The notes under the pieces: generated by a model | Seen by the model: the letters and a program-made list of their open reading frames with translations, nothing else | Databases searched by the model: none | What the model was told of the DNA's origin: nothing | Translations under genes and position numbers: made by a program | Source of the DNA: Dendrophyllia cribrosa | Lineage: Eukaryota > Cnidaria > Anthozoa > Scleractinia > Dendrophylliidae | Direction: 5' to 3' | DNA length: 64,000 nt | Assembly (NCBI GenBank): GCA_024195265.1 | Contig: JAJLRJ010000004.1 | Coordinates: 42,798,488 to 42,862,487, forward strand | Shown here: piece by piece, positions 35,894 to 45,827 of the stretch | Position numbering within the stretch: the first letter of the stretch is position 1 | Layout of the letters: every line of letters begins with the position of its first letter

Positions 35894-37248
35894 GTCGTGG
35901 ACATGCAATGGTTGCTAATTCCTTGAAAGAAAGAAATTGCATCTTTTATGATGTGAAAGAAAAATAAATCTTTATCTTACATTACTTTTTACATGTAATG
36001 ACAAAGAAAACCTGTACAAAGACTTGTTACATTCTTAACTATGGTTTCAAGGCAAAAACAACTGACAATGTGAATAATGTATAGATTAAATATCAAACTC
36101 CCTCGCCCCCTTTACCCCTTCTTTCACCTCCTCGCCTTTTCTCGGTTTTTGTTTTTGCGCTGCTCCTCAGTTCAGGCCTGTCAAAATGACCTGTCTATTT
36201 CACACCGTTACCAACTACTTCACACTGGAGTTCACAAATCATGACTTACAACAAAATACATCAGTATCCCTTACTACCTACTACTTCTGTTACCCTGCCT
36301 ACCACTACAAAACATTCTGCAGTTGTAACATTACATTACTAACATTTAATACTAACATTCATTGCTCACATTATTTTTGCTCGTGCAGTATTACTTGCGT
36401 GACATACGTGTGTAAGGAAATTTATTATCCCTCAAAATTGTAGAAAGCCACCTTAAAATCTTGGGATTTTCATCGAAAACAAAAGTACCTACTCTCAGAT
36501 AATCCAAAACTAATAGCTTCCAAGAACGAAGTAAAATTATAAAACCAGGTTGTCTATCTTGCTTTTACAAAATTTAAGCTTAAGTTATATGATTTTCTTT
36601 CTATTTAAGCTTAAAACATCATTGAAAAATCAAAATTTCCATACAAACTTTCATATCACGCTTGGATCTCCGAGACTGGATTTCCTGTGGGTTCACAAGT
36701 CCACAAGTGCGACGCAAACAAGGGAAAGCACAAGCAAATACACTTGTGAACTACCGTACGTAACGCAAACGAAATGGAAAATTTTCCATTAAACTCCTCT
36801 TCTCTTTTTTGAACTTGGTCTTTCAGGTTTAACTTTCTAAGCTTAGTAGTTATAAATATGATCACACTCCATCGACATTGATTAGTGTAGCTTAAATTAA
36901 AATTATCTTACAACTTGTGTTCAGACATTTTCACATTGTCTATTTAAACATAATCCTCACCAAACTCTCCTCGACGTTTGTTGATGCCTCACCGACGTGT
37001 TCCTCGTTTCTTCTTCTAGTTTTGCTTTCACACAGTCGCTAAAAACCCTGGCTAAAACCTGGCTAAAACCTTTGGCGTTGCATCGTTTTGGTAAAAGCAT
37101 CCCGTCTGACCATTAAAAATCGCGGGCTCGTGGTGAAAGCGAGGCTGTTTTTGACCCTGTTTATTTTTAACCATGGTTTTGTAGTGAAATTTGACTCGTT
37201 TTATAGCTCGAATTATTGCTGTTCTTTCCTTCCAATTCATTAGAAGCT

Positions 37249-38682
37249 ATGGCTCAAAGTAGAAACTTTTTCGATGATGTTCGAAAGGAATTAGAATGTT
37301 CTGTTTGTCAGGAACAGTTCAGTCAAGTCAACGAACCGAAAATACTAAAATGCCTCCACACTTTCTGCAAGACCTGTCTCGAAGCTTGGCTACGGCAGCA
37401 ACGTGAAGGAGAATTAAGTTGTCCAACATGCCGTCAAATCACTGAGTGTCCTAACAACAACATTCAATGCCTGCCATCCAACTTGTTTTACAAGCAGATG
37501 GTGGAAATTGTAGAGGCTTACGACGGGCAAGGGCAAGAAGATTCAACACATTGTGGAAGCTGCGATGAAAACAAATCACTGAAGTTTTATTGTTCTGATT
37601 GTAACTGCTTCTTGTGTGAAGACTGTGCTGGGATCCACAAAAAAGTTAAAGTTCTCAGAAGCCATCATGTTAAAGAAATAGGAAACTTTGTGTCAAGCGA
37701 TATGCAAGATTACGCTCGCAAAACAAATGTTTGCAGGAAACACAAAGAAGAATTGAGGTTTTACTGCAGCAAATGCAACATTTGCATTTGTCGTGACTGC
37801 GCCATGTTGAAACATCGAGACCATGATTTCATCTCCTTTGACCAAGCACTTGGAAACAAGAAATCAGAAATTGGAAAGAAAATGCAAGAGGTTGAAGAAA
37901 ACTGCTCTCGTCTAAGAAACCGCAAAGAATCTCTAGAGAAGCAAAGGGAAAGAATGAACAACAGCATCGATCAGGCGGCGAATGAAGTCCACCGAGGCGC
38001 TGAGCTCTGCATAAAATTAATTCGACAACGTGAAGCCACCATGACGGAAGAGTTACTCAAGCAGAAAGCAAGTTTGCAAGATTCATTTTCAGCTCAAATG
38101 ACTGCCTTAGATAAGAAACTGGTGGAAATAGACAGCAGCTTGGAATTTGGCAAAGATGTCATAGAGCGAAATAATTTACCGGAGATTATAAACGTCGAAG
38201 AAATACTAGAAGAAAGATTTAAGGAACTGTCATCTTTGCCTGATGAATATCGCGTCAAACTTAATTGCTCCAAGGTCAAGTATGTGCCAAGTGATATGTC
38301 GGCCTTAACTGAAAACGTGCTGGGAAAGTTTGGTTACACCAACACGGAGCCTTCCTTGTCAATTGGGCAAGATAAGGGTCTAACAGAAGGTCTTCTGGGC
38401 GAAGATTCAACCTTTACGATAATTACAAAAGACTCGCAGGGACAGACAACTTACAGTCAAATTGATAAAGTGAATGTTGACATCCAGTCATTGCAGACCG
38501 GAAGGATCACGAAACCCAGCATAACAGATAGCAAAGATGGCCGCTATAAAGTGACGTACAAACCAGAAACAGCAGGAGAATTCAGCCTGTCCATAACAGT
38601 AGCGGGCGAAGCTATCATGGGCAGTCCGTTCCAGTTAAGAGTGGAAGAGCGGAAACCAGGTATTAGGAATAAATTAAACTGA
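37249..38682 (+). CDS. TRIM exon 1, second copy; downstream glycine-rich exons not present
   Basis: Encodes the same RING, two B-boxes, coiled coil and filamin repeat as 3123-4530, with an intact frame. Relative to copy 1 it has one extra codon after the RING and Arg in the filamin strand (DGRYKVTY). The donor CCAG/GTATTAGG at 38659-38660 is conserved, but the exon 2 and 3 equivalents are not found in the following 25 kb. The shared intron sequence is cut off by the Polinton at 45579. If unspliced, translation ends nine codons on at 38682, giving a 477-residue TRIM-filamin protein. It may be functional as such, use other exons, or be a partial gene. The start at 37249 is chosen as for copy 1. 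Confidence 0.75.
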   Translation: MAQSRNFFDDVRKELECSVCQEQFSQVNEPKILKCLHTFCKTCLEAWLRQQREGELSCPTCRQITECPNNNIQCLPSNLFYKQMVEIVEAYDGQGQEDSTHCGSCDENKSLKFYCSDCNCFLCEDCAGIHKKVKVLRSHHVKEIGNFVSSDMQDYARKTNVCRKHKEELRFYCSKCNICICRDCAMLKHRDHDFISFDQALGNKKSEIGKKMQEVEENCSRLRNRKESLEKQRERMNNSIDQAANEVHRGAELCIKLIRQREATMTEELLKQKASLQDSFSAQMTALDKKLVEIDSSLEFGKDVIERNNLPEIINVEEILEERFKELSSLPDEYRVKLNCSKVKYVPSDMSALTENVLGKFGYTNTEPSLSIGQDKGLTEGLLGEDSTFTIITKDSQGQTTYSQIDKVNVDIQSLQTGRITKPSITDSKDGRYKVTYKPETAGEFSLSITVAGEAIMGSPFQLRVEERKPGIRNKLN

Positions 38683-38887
38683 ACGGTCGCCAGTTTGATT
38701 GTACCATGCATGCACGTGTTCGTCTCGCTTTGGGACCTTTAGGGATGCGCTTGAATTTAATAAATGTTAAGTGAAAACAGAAAACATATCGCCAGCACTG
38801 GTATGATCCACCTTTCCAAAGGTCTTCCTTCCTTTATGTAAACAGGTTCTTAAAGGCTTTCTTGTCAGAAAAACTTAAAGACATTAA

Positions 38888-41800
38888 GAGCGGATGTCTG
38901 TAAATATCGACCAGGGGTGGGAATTATAAAAATTTTGAAAAATCCCAAAAAAATTCTGTAGACTACCCTAGGTATTCTATTAATGAAAATATAAATTTTA
39001 GTTTGATCGGATAAATATTTTGGCGATACGGCGGGTGTCAAGTTCGGGCGCTTCACGGCCCTCGCCAGACCGCTTTTTCGGGGCCCGAGACGGGGCTATG
39101 AAAAGAACCCGATTTGAATGTAATTCAAATACCATTCAACCCAGAAAGCTTCTCATCGTACTCAAGGGATTTTAACAGACATTTTGAGTGGTCATGTGCT
39201 TGAATTGATTGCGACTAGATTATTTTACAGATTTTTAAATATTTACAACATTTTGAGGATTTCACACGAGCAAAATTTTGTCGAAATTCGAAGGCCTAAA
39301 ATAACGCGCGGTACCTAGTTTCAAAAAATAAAAGACATACTACATTAAAAAGCAATCTCTAAGCTTTCAAAATATGGTTTTAAAACTTAGGGCAACACAT
39401 GAAATGAATTTTTGGGAACGCGAAATTCAGGGAGCACTTGAGTGAAATTTGACCTTTCTGACTTGACAGTTTGAGGTTCGGCGCGACACACAAATCAATA
39501 CTCAAACAAATTTTTCAGCCAAAACACGTTTAATTTAGGCAATCTCAAGTCCCACAGTGATACATACATGCTTCATAGACATTAGGTGGAAATTTTACAC
39601 CAATTTTCCGCCGAAAAGAACTCATATCCTAGCTTTCAGGTATTTGAACTTGCCTCGCTAATGTAAACATGTGGGTCAAGTTCTTATCACGACACAGCGA
39701 AGTGTTCAAAATCTTTACCAAATATCTATCCTGTCTAGTATATGATCAGGTCTACATTATGTTTGTTTGTACCTTGTGTCCTTGTTTGTCTTCATTTCCG
39801 CAAAAACTGAGGCAAACTACGCGAAATCTCCGCGCGTTTGACGTGTCACTAGTCTTTTGAAAGTGCTGTTACGTGAGTCGAGATTGCGTTACATAACAGA
39901 CCGACAACACGGGCACTCGTTTACAGGAGATTCTTAGGAAAAAATGAATTCTAGATTTAAAACATGCAAATCGCAGTAGAACCCTGATAACTTAAACTTG
40001 GCAAACTCAAATTCCTTTGTTTATTCGCGCTGATTCCTTTTTACTTGTGATAGTCTTGATAGGAAAGTTAAACCACGCTCTTACTCGAAGCGCTGACTCC
40101 AACTGCTTTTGCTCCCGTCAATTGTTCGTCAAGAAATAAAACGACCTATCAGTTACACAATTATGAGTTATCTGTCTTCCCCTTTAATAGGGTGCCATTT
40201 CTTGGTATTGGGCCTTAAAAAGGGTATCAAATCTCGATTTTCTACCCTTAAATAGGGTCAGGGTTTGAGAACCTTGGCGGCACACACCTATCCTAAATTG
40301 TCGGGAGTACCTCCACCCCCCGGGCGTAGTATCACTCTTGTTTGATTACATCAGAGCACAGGCAGCCCAAGCTCACTATCACTATCACTATCAGATAACC
40401 GGGACGTGACCCTAGCTGTATGAGCGGTATTGTGTTACAAAGATTCGATTTATAAAGGTTTGTATGGGAACGCAACTGTTTTGTTTCAAAACTTTAAAAT
40501 TTGAATGTTTTGTGAATAAGATTGAGTCTTTTTCTTAGCAGTGGAACATCCAAATAACGACAACTCGCAAAAATTGCGTTAAATTACTTCTCCTTTCAGC
40601 ACCAAGCAAGCTACCATGTCAGTCGTACAGATTCGAATTGTCACCTGGAGACTTTGTCCCATGCTGAGCAAAGAAACCATCAAAAGCATCCGAAGCCAAG
40701 AGCAGCGACGAGAAGGCCGATGAAGAGAGTGCTGAGGAAAGTGGCCTTTTCTGTTGCCCAGAAGATGGCTGCATAAAGAGCTACCAGCGGCACTCGAACC
40801 TCGAGAACCATATCATGTTTGGTCTGTGCTGCTTGCGACCTCACAGAAAATACAGCTTACTAGACCAGGCAGTTCTACTTTATGCAGAGAAGCTCATGGA
40901 AGGAGACAGCACCCAGTTCACTCTCGCCGTCCAGGCTGAACAATGTGGGACCGTCGAGTCACCACAGAAAGGCTGGGCCCTAAAAGGATCCAAGAAGACG
41001 GCCAGATTTACGAACAACCAGAGGAAGTACCTGGAGGACAAGTGGAGACGGGCCATAAAGCTGACTCCGAACAAGTTTCACGGGAAATGCGCTATACGCG
41101 CAACGAAAGAGGCGAGCGCCGATTCAAGGTGGATGAGTTCCTGGCCGCGGGGCAGATCCAGAGCTTCTTCTCCAGAACATCCGCCAAACTTCGCCACGAT
41201 GTCGCCCCAGAAGACGACGACGAAGAAACGGATGACAACAACCGAGCAGCCGAAGATGAGAAGGTTTTCTCAGATGCGCGCAACAGCATCCTGATGCAAT
41301 GCGCACCAGTGCACCCCATAGTCTACGACACGTGGAACCTCTGTGCGATGATCTCGTCCAACAAGACCAGTAAGCTGACAGTAACCCAGCTACACGAGAT
41401 TTGCTCCCACTTAAACATGGAGGATAAACCCTCTGGACGCAGGAAGAAGCCCTATCTGGATTTTAGTTCGGAACCGTGTAGGTGCCTGCTCTTGCGCATC
41501 CTCGAACTTATCATAGTAGAACCAGTGTAAAACGAACTCTTGAGGGGAGCAAAAGCAGTTGGAGCTGAGCGCTTCGAGTAAGGGCGTGGTTTAACTTTCC
41601 TATCAAGACTATCACAAGAAAAAAGGAATCAGCGCGAATAAACGAGGGAATTTGAGTTCGCCGAGTTTACGTTATCAGGGTTCTACTGTGATTTGCATGT
41701 TTTAAATCTAGAATTCATTTTTTCCTAAGAATCTCCTGTAGACGAGTGCCCATGTTGTCGGTCTTCCTGTTTTCGGTCTCCCTGTTTGTCATGTTTATAT

Positions 41801-42801
41801 GCAATCTCGACTCACGTAACAGCACTTCCACAAGACTTGTGACACGTCATGCGCGCGGAGATTTCGCTGTAGTTTGCCTCAGTTTTTGCGGAAATGAAGA
41901 CAAACAAGGACACAAAGTACAAACAAACATAATGTAGACCTGATTATATACTAGACAGGATAGATATTTGGTAAAGATTTTGAACACTTCGCTGTGTCGT
42001 GATAAGAACTTGACCCACATGTTTACATGTTTACCTTGAAGTTCAAATACCTGAAAGCCAGGATATGAGTTCTTTTCGGCAGAAAATTGGTGTAAAATTT
42101 CCACCTAATGTCTATGAAGCATGTATGTATCACTGTAGACTTGAAATTGCCTAAATTAAACGTATTTTGGCTGAAACATTTGTTTGAGTATTGATTTGTG
42201 TGTCGCGCCGAACCTCAAATTGTCAAGTCAGAAAGGTCAAATTTCACTCAAGTGCTCCCTGAATTTCGCGTTCCCAAAAATTCATTTTATGTGTTGCCCT
42301 AAGTTTTAAAACCATATTTTGAAAGCTTAGAGATTACTTTTTAATGTAGTATGTCTTTTGCTGTTTGAAACTAGGTACCGCGCGTTATTTTAGGCCTTCG
42401 AATTTCGACAAAATTTTGCTCGCGTGAAATCCTCAAAATTTTGTAAATATTTAAAAATCTGTAAAATAATTTAGTCGCAATGAATTCAAGCGCATGACCA
42501 CTCAAAATGTCTGTTAAAATCCCTTTAGTACGATGAGAAGCTTTCTGGGTTGAATGGTATTTGAATTAGATTCAAATCGGGTTCTTTTCATAGCCCGGTC
42601 TCGGGCCCCGAAAAAGCGGTCTGGCGAGGGACGTGAAGCGCCCGAACTTGACACCCGTCGTATCGCCAAAATATTTATCCGATCAAACTAAAATTTATGT
42701 TTTCATTAATAAAATACCTAGGGTAGTCTACAGAATTTTTTTGGGATTTTTCAAAATTTTTATAATTCCCACCCCTGGTCGATATTTACAGACATCCGCT
42801 C
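38888..42801. mobile_element. 3.9-kb TTAA-type DNA transposon with 1.2-kb terminal inverted repeats
   Basis: Termini GAGCGGATGTCTG and CAGACATCCGCTC are flanked by TTAA on both sides (38884-38887 and 42802-42805). The empty site ACATTAAAGTTC is seen in copy 1 near 4755. The inverted repeats run about 38888-40124 and 41546-42801. TTAA duplications are made by piggyBac and Kolobok elements; the very long TIRs and GAG termini do not settle which. The interior (about 1.4 kb) carries a broken gene but no recognisable transposase. Confidence 0.9.
40662..41530 (+). pseudogene. Broken zinc-finger/GWALK-domain gene inside the TTAA element
   Basis: The first frame (from about 40662) reads acidic residues, then a C2H2 finger CCPEDGCIKSYQRHSNLENH. 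An alpha-helical part follows, with GWALKGSKKTARFTNNQRKY and LEDKW. At about 41041-41047 the frame breaks. The next frame continues with ETGHKADSEQVSREMRYTRN, then GERRFKVDEFLAAGQIQSFF and SRTSAKLRHD, and ends at 41530, next to the right TIR. The motif order GWALK, RFT, GHKAD, MR, RRF-VDEF, Q-SFFSR is one I associate with multicopy cnidarian proteins; its function is unknown to me. An acceptor-like TCCTTTCAG at 40591-40599 suggests an upstream exon. Could be a captured host gene or an accessory transposon protein. Confidence 0.55.
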
Positions 42802-42913
42802 TTAAAGTTCATAACTTTCTTTCAAGGCAAAAATGCTCTAAATTACTTCTAGTCGGAGTATCTTGTCAGTCCCTGAACTGTGGCTGGTCTGCGTGGTTGG
42901 GCAGAGTTTCGTA

Positions 42914-43453
42914 CCACCCGATTCGCGTATAATTAACCGCATATAAGCGGGTCTAATTAACATCAAATTACCGCATGCAAGCGGTAAAATAGGCCATATT
43001 TACCTAACAGTAATTATTTATATTACTGAAGTTAGACACAGAACAGAGAGAAAAGAGCTCCAGTTTAGCACTAATCTGCAGTGTTTAGGGTTAAGCACTG
43101 ATTTAAAAACGGTTAGCTTTCATTTATGGTTATGGGGAACTCTATAAATATGTAAAAATTACAGTTCCTGTCAGCTAGCCCTCGTTCGTGTAGTATATAT
43201 GGGTATTAGTTATGAAGCAGACGACTCGGGTTCGAGGCATACACCCTTCTGATCTTTTTCTTTCTTTTACTAAAAAAAAAGGAGTTTTACTTTATGTAAA
43301 ATGTTCAAGTGAAAGACAAAAGCCAGTTTGAGATCAGCTCTATTTTCGTTATTTCTCAGTAGGTGAATTGGGCCTACTTTAACCGCTTGCATGCGGTAAT
43401 TTGATGTTAATTAGACTCGCTTATATGCGGTTAATTATATGCGAATCGGCTGT
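42914..43453. mobile_element. 540-bp non-autonomous TIR element with 5-bp target duplication
   Basis: TIRs CGATTCGCGTATAATTAACC and its near-exact inverse extend at least 36 bp. The flanking TCGTA (42909-42913 and 43454-43458) is single in copy 1 (GAGTTTCGTACGAATCG near 4865). Inner motifs ACCGCATGCAAGCGG and its mirror show a second inverted block. No coding capacity. Confidence 0.85.
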
Positions 43454-43709
43454 TCGTACGAATCGATACGTGCTCTCCCCAGTCTTCCCAGTCTCCGCTC
43501 GTTCGCGTACTGGTTTTAAGCTGCTCCCAGGCCCCACAATCTTAATGCTTGGAACAGGGCTAACGAATGAACAACCCGTCAACAGCGAGGGAGGTCACTA
43601 GCTCTACGGATCTGCGGATTTTGACAATTATTTAGCCCGGTTTTCGGATTCAGAGAAAGAGTTAAACGGATATATTTTCTAAAAAAGTAATCACACACAA
43701 AGCATTGCA

Positions 43710-45470
43710 CATCGCATAGAATGCGTATTGTTCTCGGGACATTTACTTACAGCGCAGAAAGTTTATAGATCTGACATATTGGTCGTTATTATTCATAGAC
43801 GCTCAAAAAGCGGCTTAATTGATTGGTTGCCAGGCACGCACCGCTATACTCATTAATTTGAAGTGGGCGGGCAAAGCAAACAATGAACTATGCGCGCTAT
43901 TGTTGTCAGCTTTTGTTTCTCAAAATCACACGATTTAATACCCGCATATTATTTTTTAGCATCAGAAAAGACAAAATGAAAGGGTTTGAGACTGCTCGAT
44001 GCACATACAAAATTTAAATTGGTGTCAGCAAACGAATTTCCGTTCGAGTTTTTAGACTGCTAGCATTATTTTTTGCAAAGAAAACAGAGCGAGCAACGAT
44101 TGATCAGGAATCGCCGCGCTCGCCGCGACACCAATCTGAGAAATTTTTTTTTTCAGTTCTTTGACTCGATACTTTTATTCGTTCCTCGTGGCTCACGCAC
44201 GCGTCATTTTCTATCGATCGACAAGCTCTCCACTCTCTTTGAACTTTGGGGCATTTTTTTTTCAAAGAAAATAGAGCGAGAAAAGATCGATCGAGAATCG
44301 CCGCGCTTGCCGCGAGGGGGGCACCAACATGAGAATATTTTTTTATTCAGTTCTTCGGCTCGATACTTTTGTTCGTTCCTCGTGGCTCACGCGCGCGTCA
44401 TTTTCTATCGATCACCACGCTCTCCACTCCCTTTGAACAAAAGTAGCGAGTGCTCCTGAATGTCTGCAATCTACTAAATAATAAAGTATCATTATCTTTG
44501 CGCGAGCGAAGTGATTATGACTTAACACGCATTAGTTTAATCTGCGCGCGGAAGCAACATACACGAATGAATACCCGTTTGCATTTGTCCTGGAATGCCT
44601 TTTAACTTTCATGATAATTATCTGTAACAACAAGTAAGTTAAATTTGCTTAACTCGAAAACTACAGTAACTTTAAACCTTTTGTTTAAGACACCTTTGCC
44701 AACTTCCATTGACAAACGGAACAACCATGTGAATGAGTAGCGGATGGATCGGGTTTTCAAAGAGCTCTGAAAAGAGCTCCCGATCGCTGACATTTTCCAT
44801 TTCTTTGTTCATTGCGCGATTTGCTCGGCAGGTGGAATGAATAAGCTGGAGCATCGATATGAGTTTAAAATTCGCGGTTTTTTAGAGCAATTTCACAATT
44901 GAGTGGTTTTCTTGAATAGGTATTGTTAGTTGGTTGGTAACCATTGTTATTCAGTCGTGGCCTTAAAACAATAGCTCGCTCGCCTAACACGCGCCATTTT
45001 CAAACGCAACTTCTACTAGCAGTTTTCAAACTGAAAGGAATAGTCGTTCCTGTTAACCAATTTTTAAGATTAAAACGGATTCTGTTCGAGAAAACGTCCA
45101 TCTTCCATTTGCCGCGCGTGAAAATTTGGAAGACAGTCTAGATTTTCAGAAAACCGCTCTTGAAAACGGCATCCATACAGAAAAAGCCCGAATTTTCTGT
45201 ATTTTCAAGTGCGAAGGAATAGTCATCATACTTTCTAAATCTCCATCATTTTAGGCTTAAATTACAGATACAACACTGCTCTTCTAAAAGCCGTGCGTGA
45301 AAGTTTAGGTTAGGACTTCTGTAAATCAGAAAAGCGAGTTTCATCAACCCCTCTTGGCCAATTTGGGCCCTTTCTTCTCTTATTCTGGGCTTTTCAAAGC
45401 GAACTCGCATTCAAATTTGCCGCTTCAGCGATTATGAATAATTAATGATGTCCAGCCATTCTATGCGATG
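43710..45470. mobile_element. 1.76-kb TIR element
   Basis: Begins CATCGCATAGAATG and ends with the exact complement. The empty site GCATTGCAAGGATT is visible in copy 1 near 5115, with at most one base duplicated. A subterminal TTATTCATA block is also inverted. Inside are two tandem copies of a unit of about 180 bp (about 44077-44260 and 44265-44445: GATACTTTTATTCGTTCCTC against GATACTTTTGTTCGTTCCTC). No transposase seen. The near-absence of target duplication is unusual. Confidence 0.8.
44077..44445. repeat. Two tandem copies of a 180-bp unit inside the TIR element
   Basis: Both units contain AGAGCGAG, CGATTGATC or GATCGATCG, TCGCCGCGCT, CAGTTCTT, GGCTCACGC and CATTTTCTATCGATC in the same order, with moderate divergence. 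Confidence 0.75.
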
Positions 45471-45578
45471 AAGGATTCTAGTCAGAACATTCTTATTACA
45501 TCTCAGAAGTTTTTTTCACTAAAGATTCGGATTTGGGCAAAAAAAAATTGCAGATCAACGGATTTCGCTATCAAAATG

Positions 45579-45711
45579 AGTAGTAGGGATGGGATGGCTC
45601 AAATGCGTTTTTTTTTCAAGACCATATGAAATAAGCGGTCCTCACTGCGTTCGGACCGCTATTTTATGGTCTTGAAAAAAACGCATTTGAGACCATCCCC
45701 TCCCTACTACT
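45579..45711. repeat. Long hairpin inverted repeat at the presumed Polinton left end
   Basis: AGTAGTAGGGATGGGATGG at 45579 is mirrored by CCATCCCCTCCCTACTACT ending at 45711. The inner arms (CAAGACCAT/ATGGTCTTG and AGCGGTCC/GGACCGCT) are also paired. Polinton termini begin with AG, which fits. The partner right terminus is not in the window. Confidence 0.65.
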
Positions 45712-45820
45712 CCGGGCATGCCCACCCATCAAACCTCGAGCCCGCCCGCCCGAAAAGGTATTACCAATTGAAGAAACCCATACCCTAGGTATATACGTAC
45801 ACTGCGTAAAAAAAAATCCA

Positions 45821-45827
45821 TATATAT
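45821..45827 (+). promoter_or_regulatory. TATATATA box at polymerase start
   Basis: TATATATATATG overlaps the first ATG of the polymerase gene. Similar boxes precede all six other Polinton gene starts. Confidence 0.5.

Larger units (their letters stand above)
34135..45578. repeat. Segmental duplication, copy 2, expanded by insertions
   Basis: Aligns to 1-5221 in the same orientation: 34135-38887, 42802-42913, 43454-43709 and 45471-45578 are the shared blocks. Between them sit three TIR elements absent from copy 1. The alignment stops exactly where the Polinton begins (CAAAATG, then AGTAGTAGGG). Confidence 0.95.

Noticed and set aside
41746..42932. Matching frames at 38865-39860 and 41847-42932
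   Set aside because: They are the same sequence in the two terminal inverted repeats of the TTAA element, not genes.
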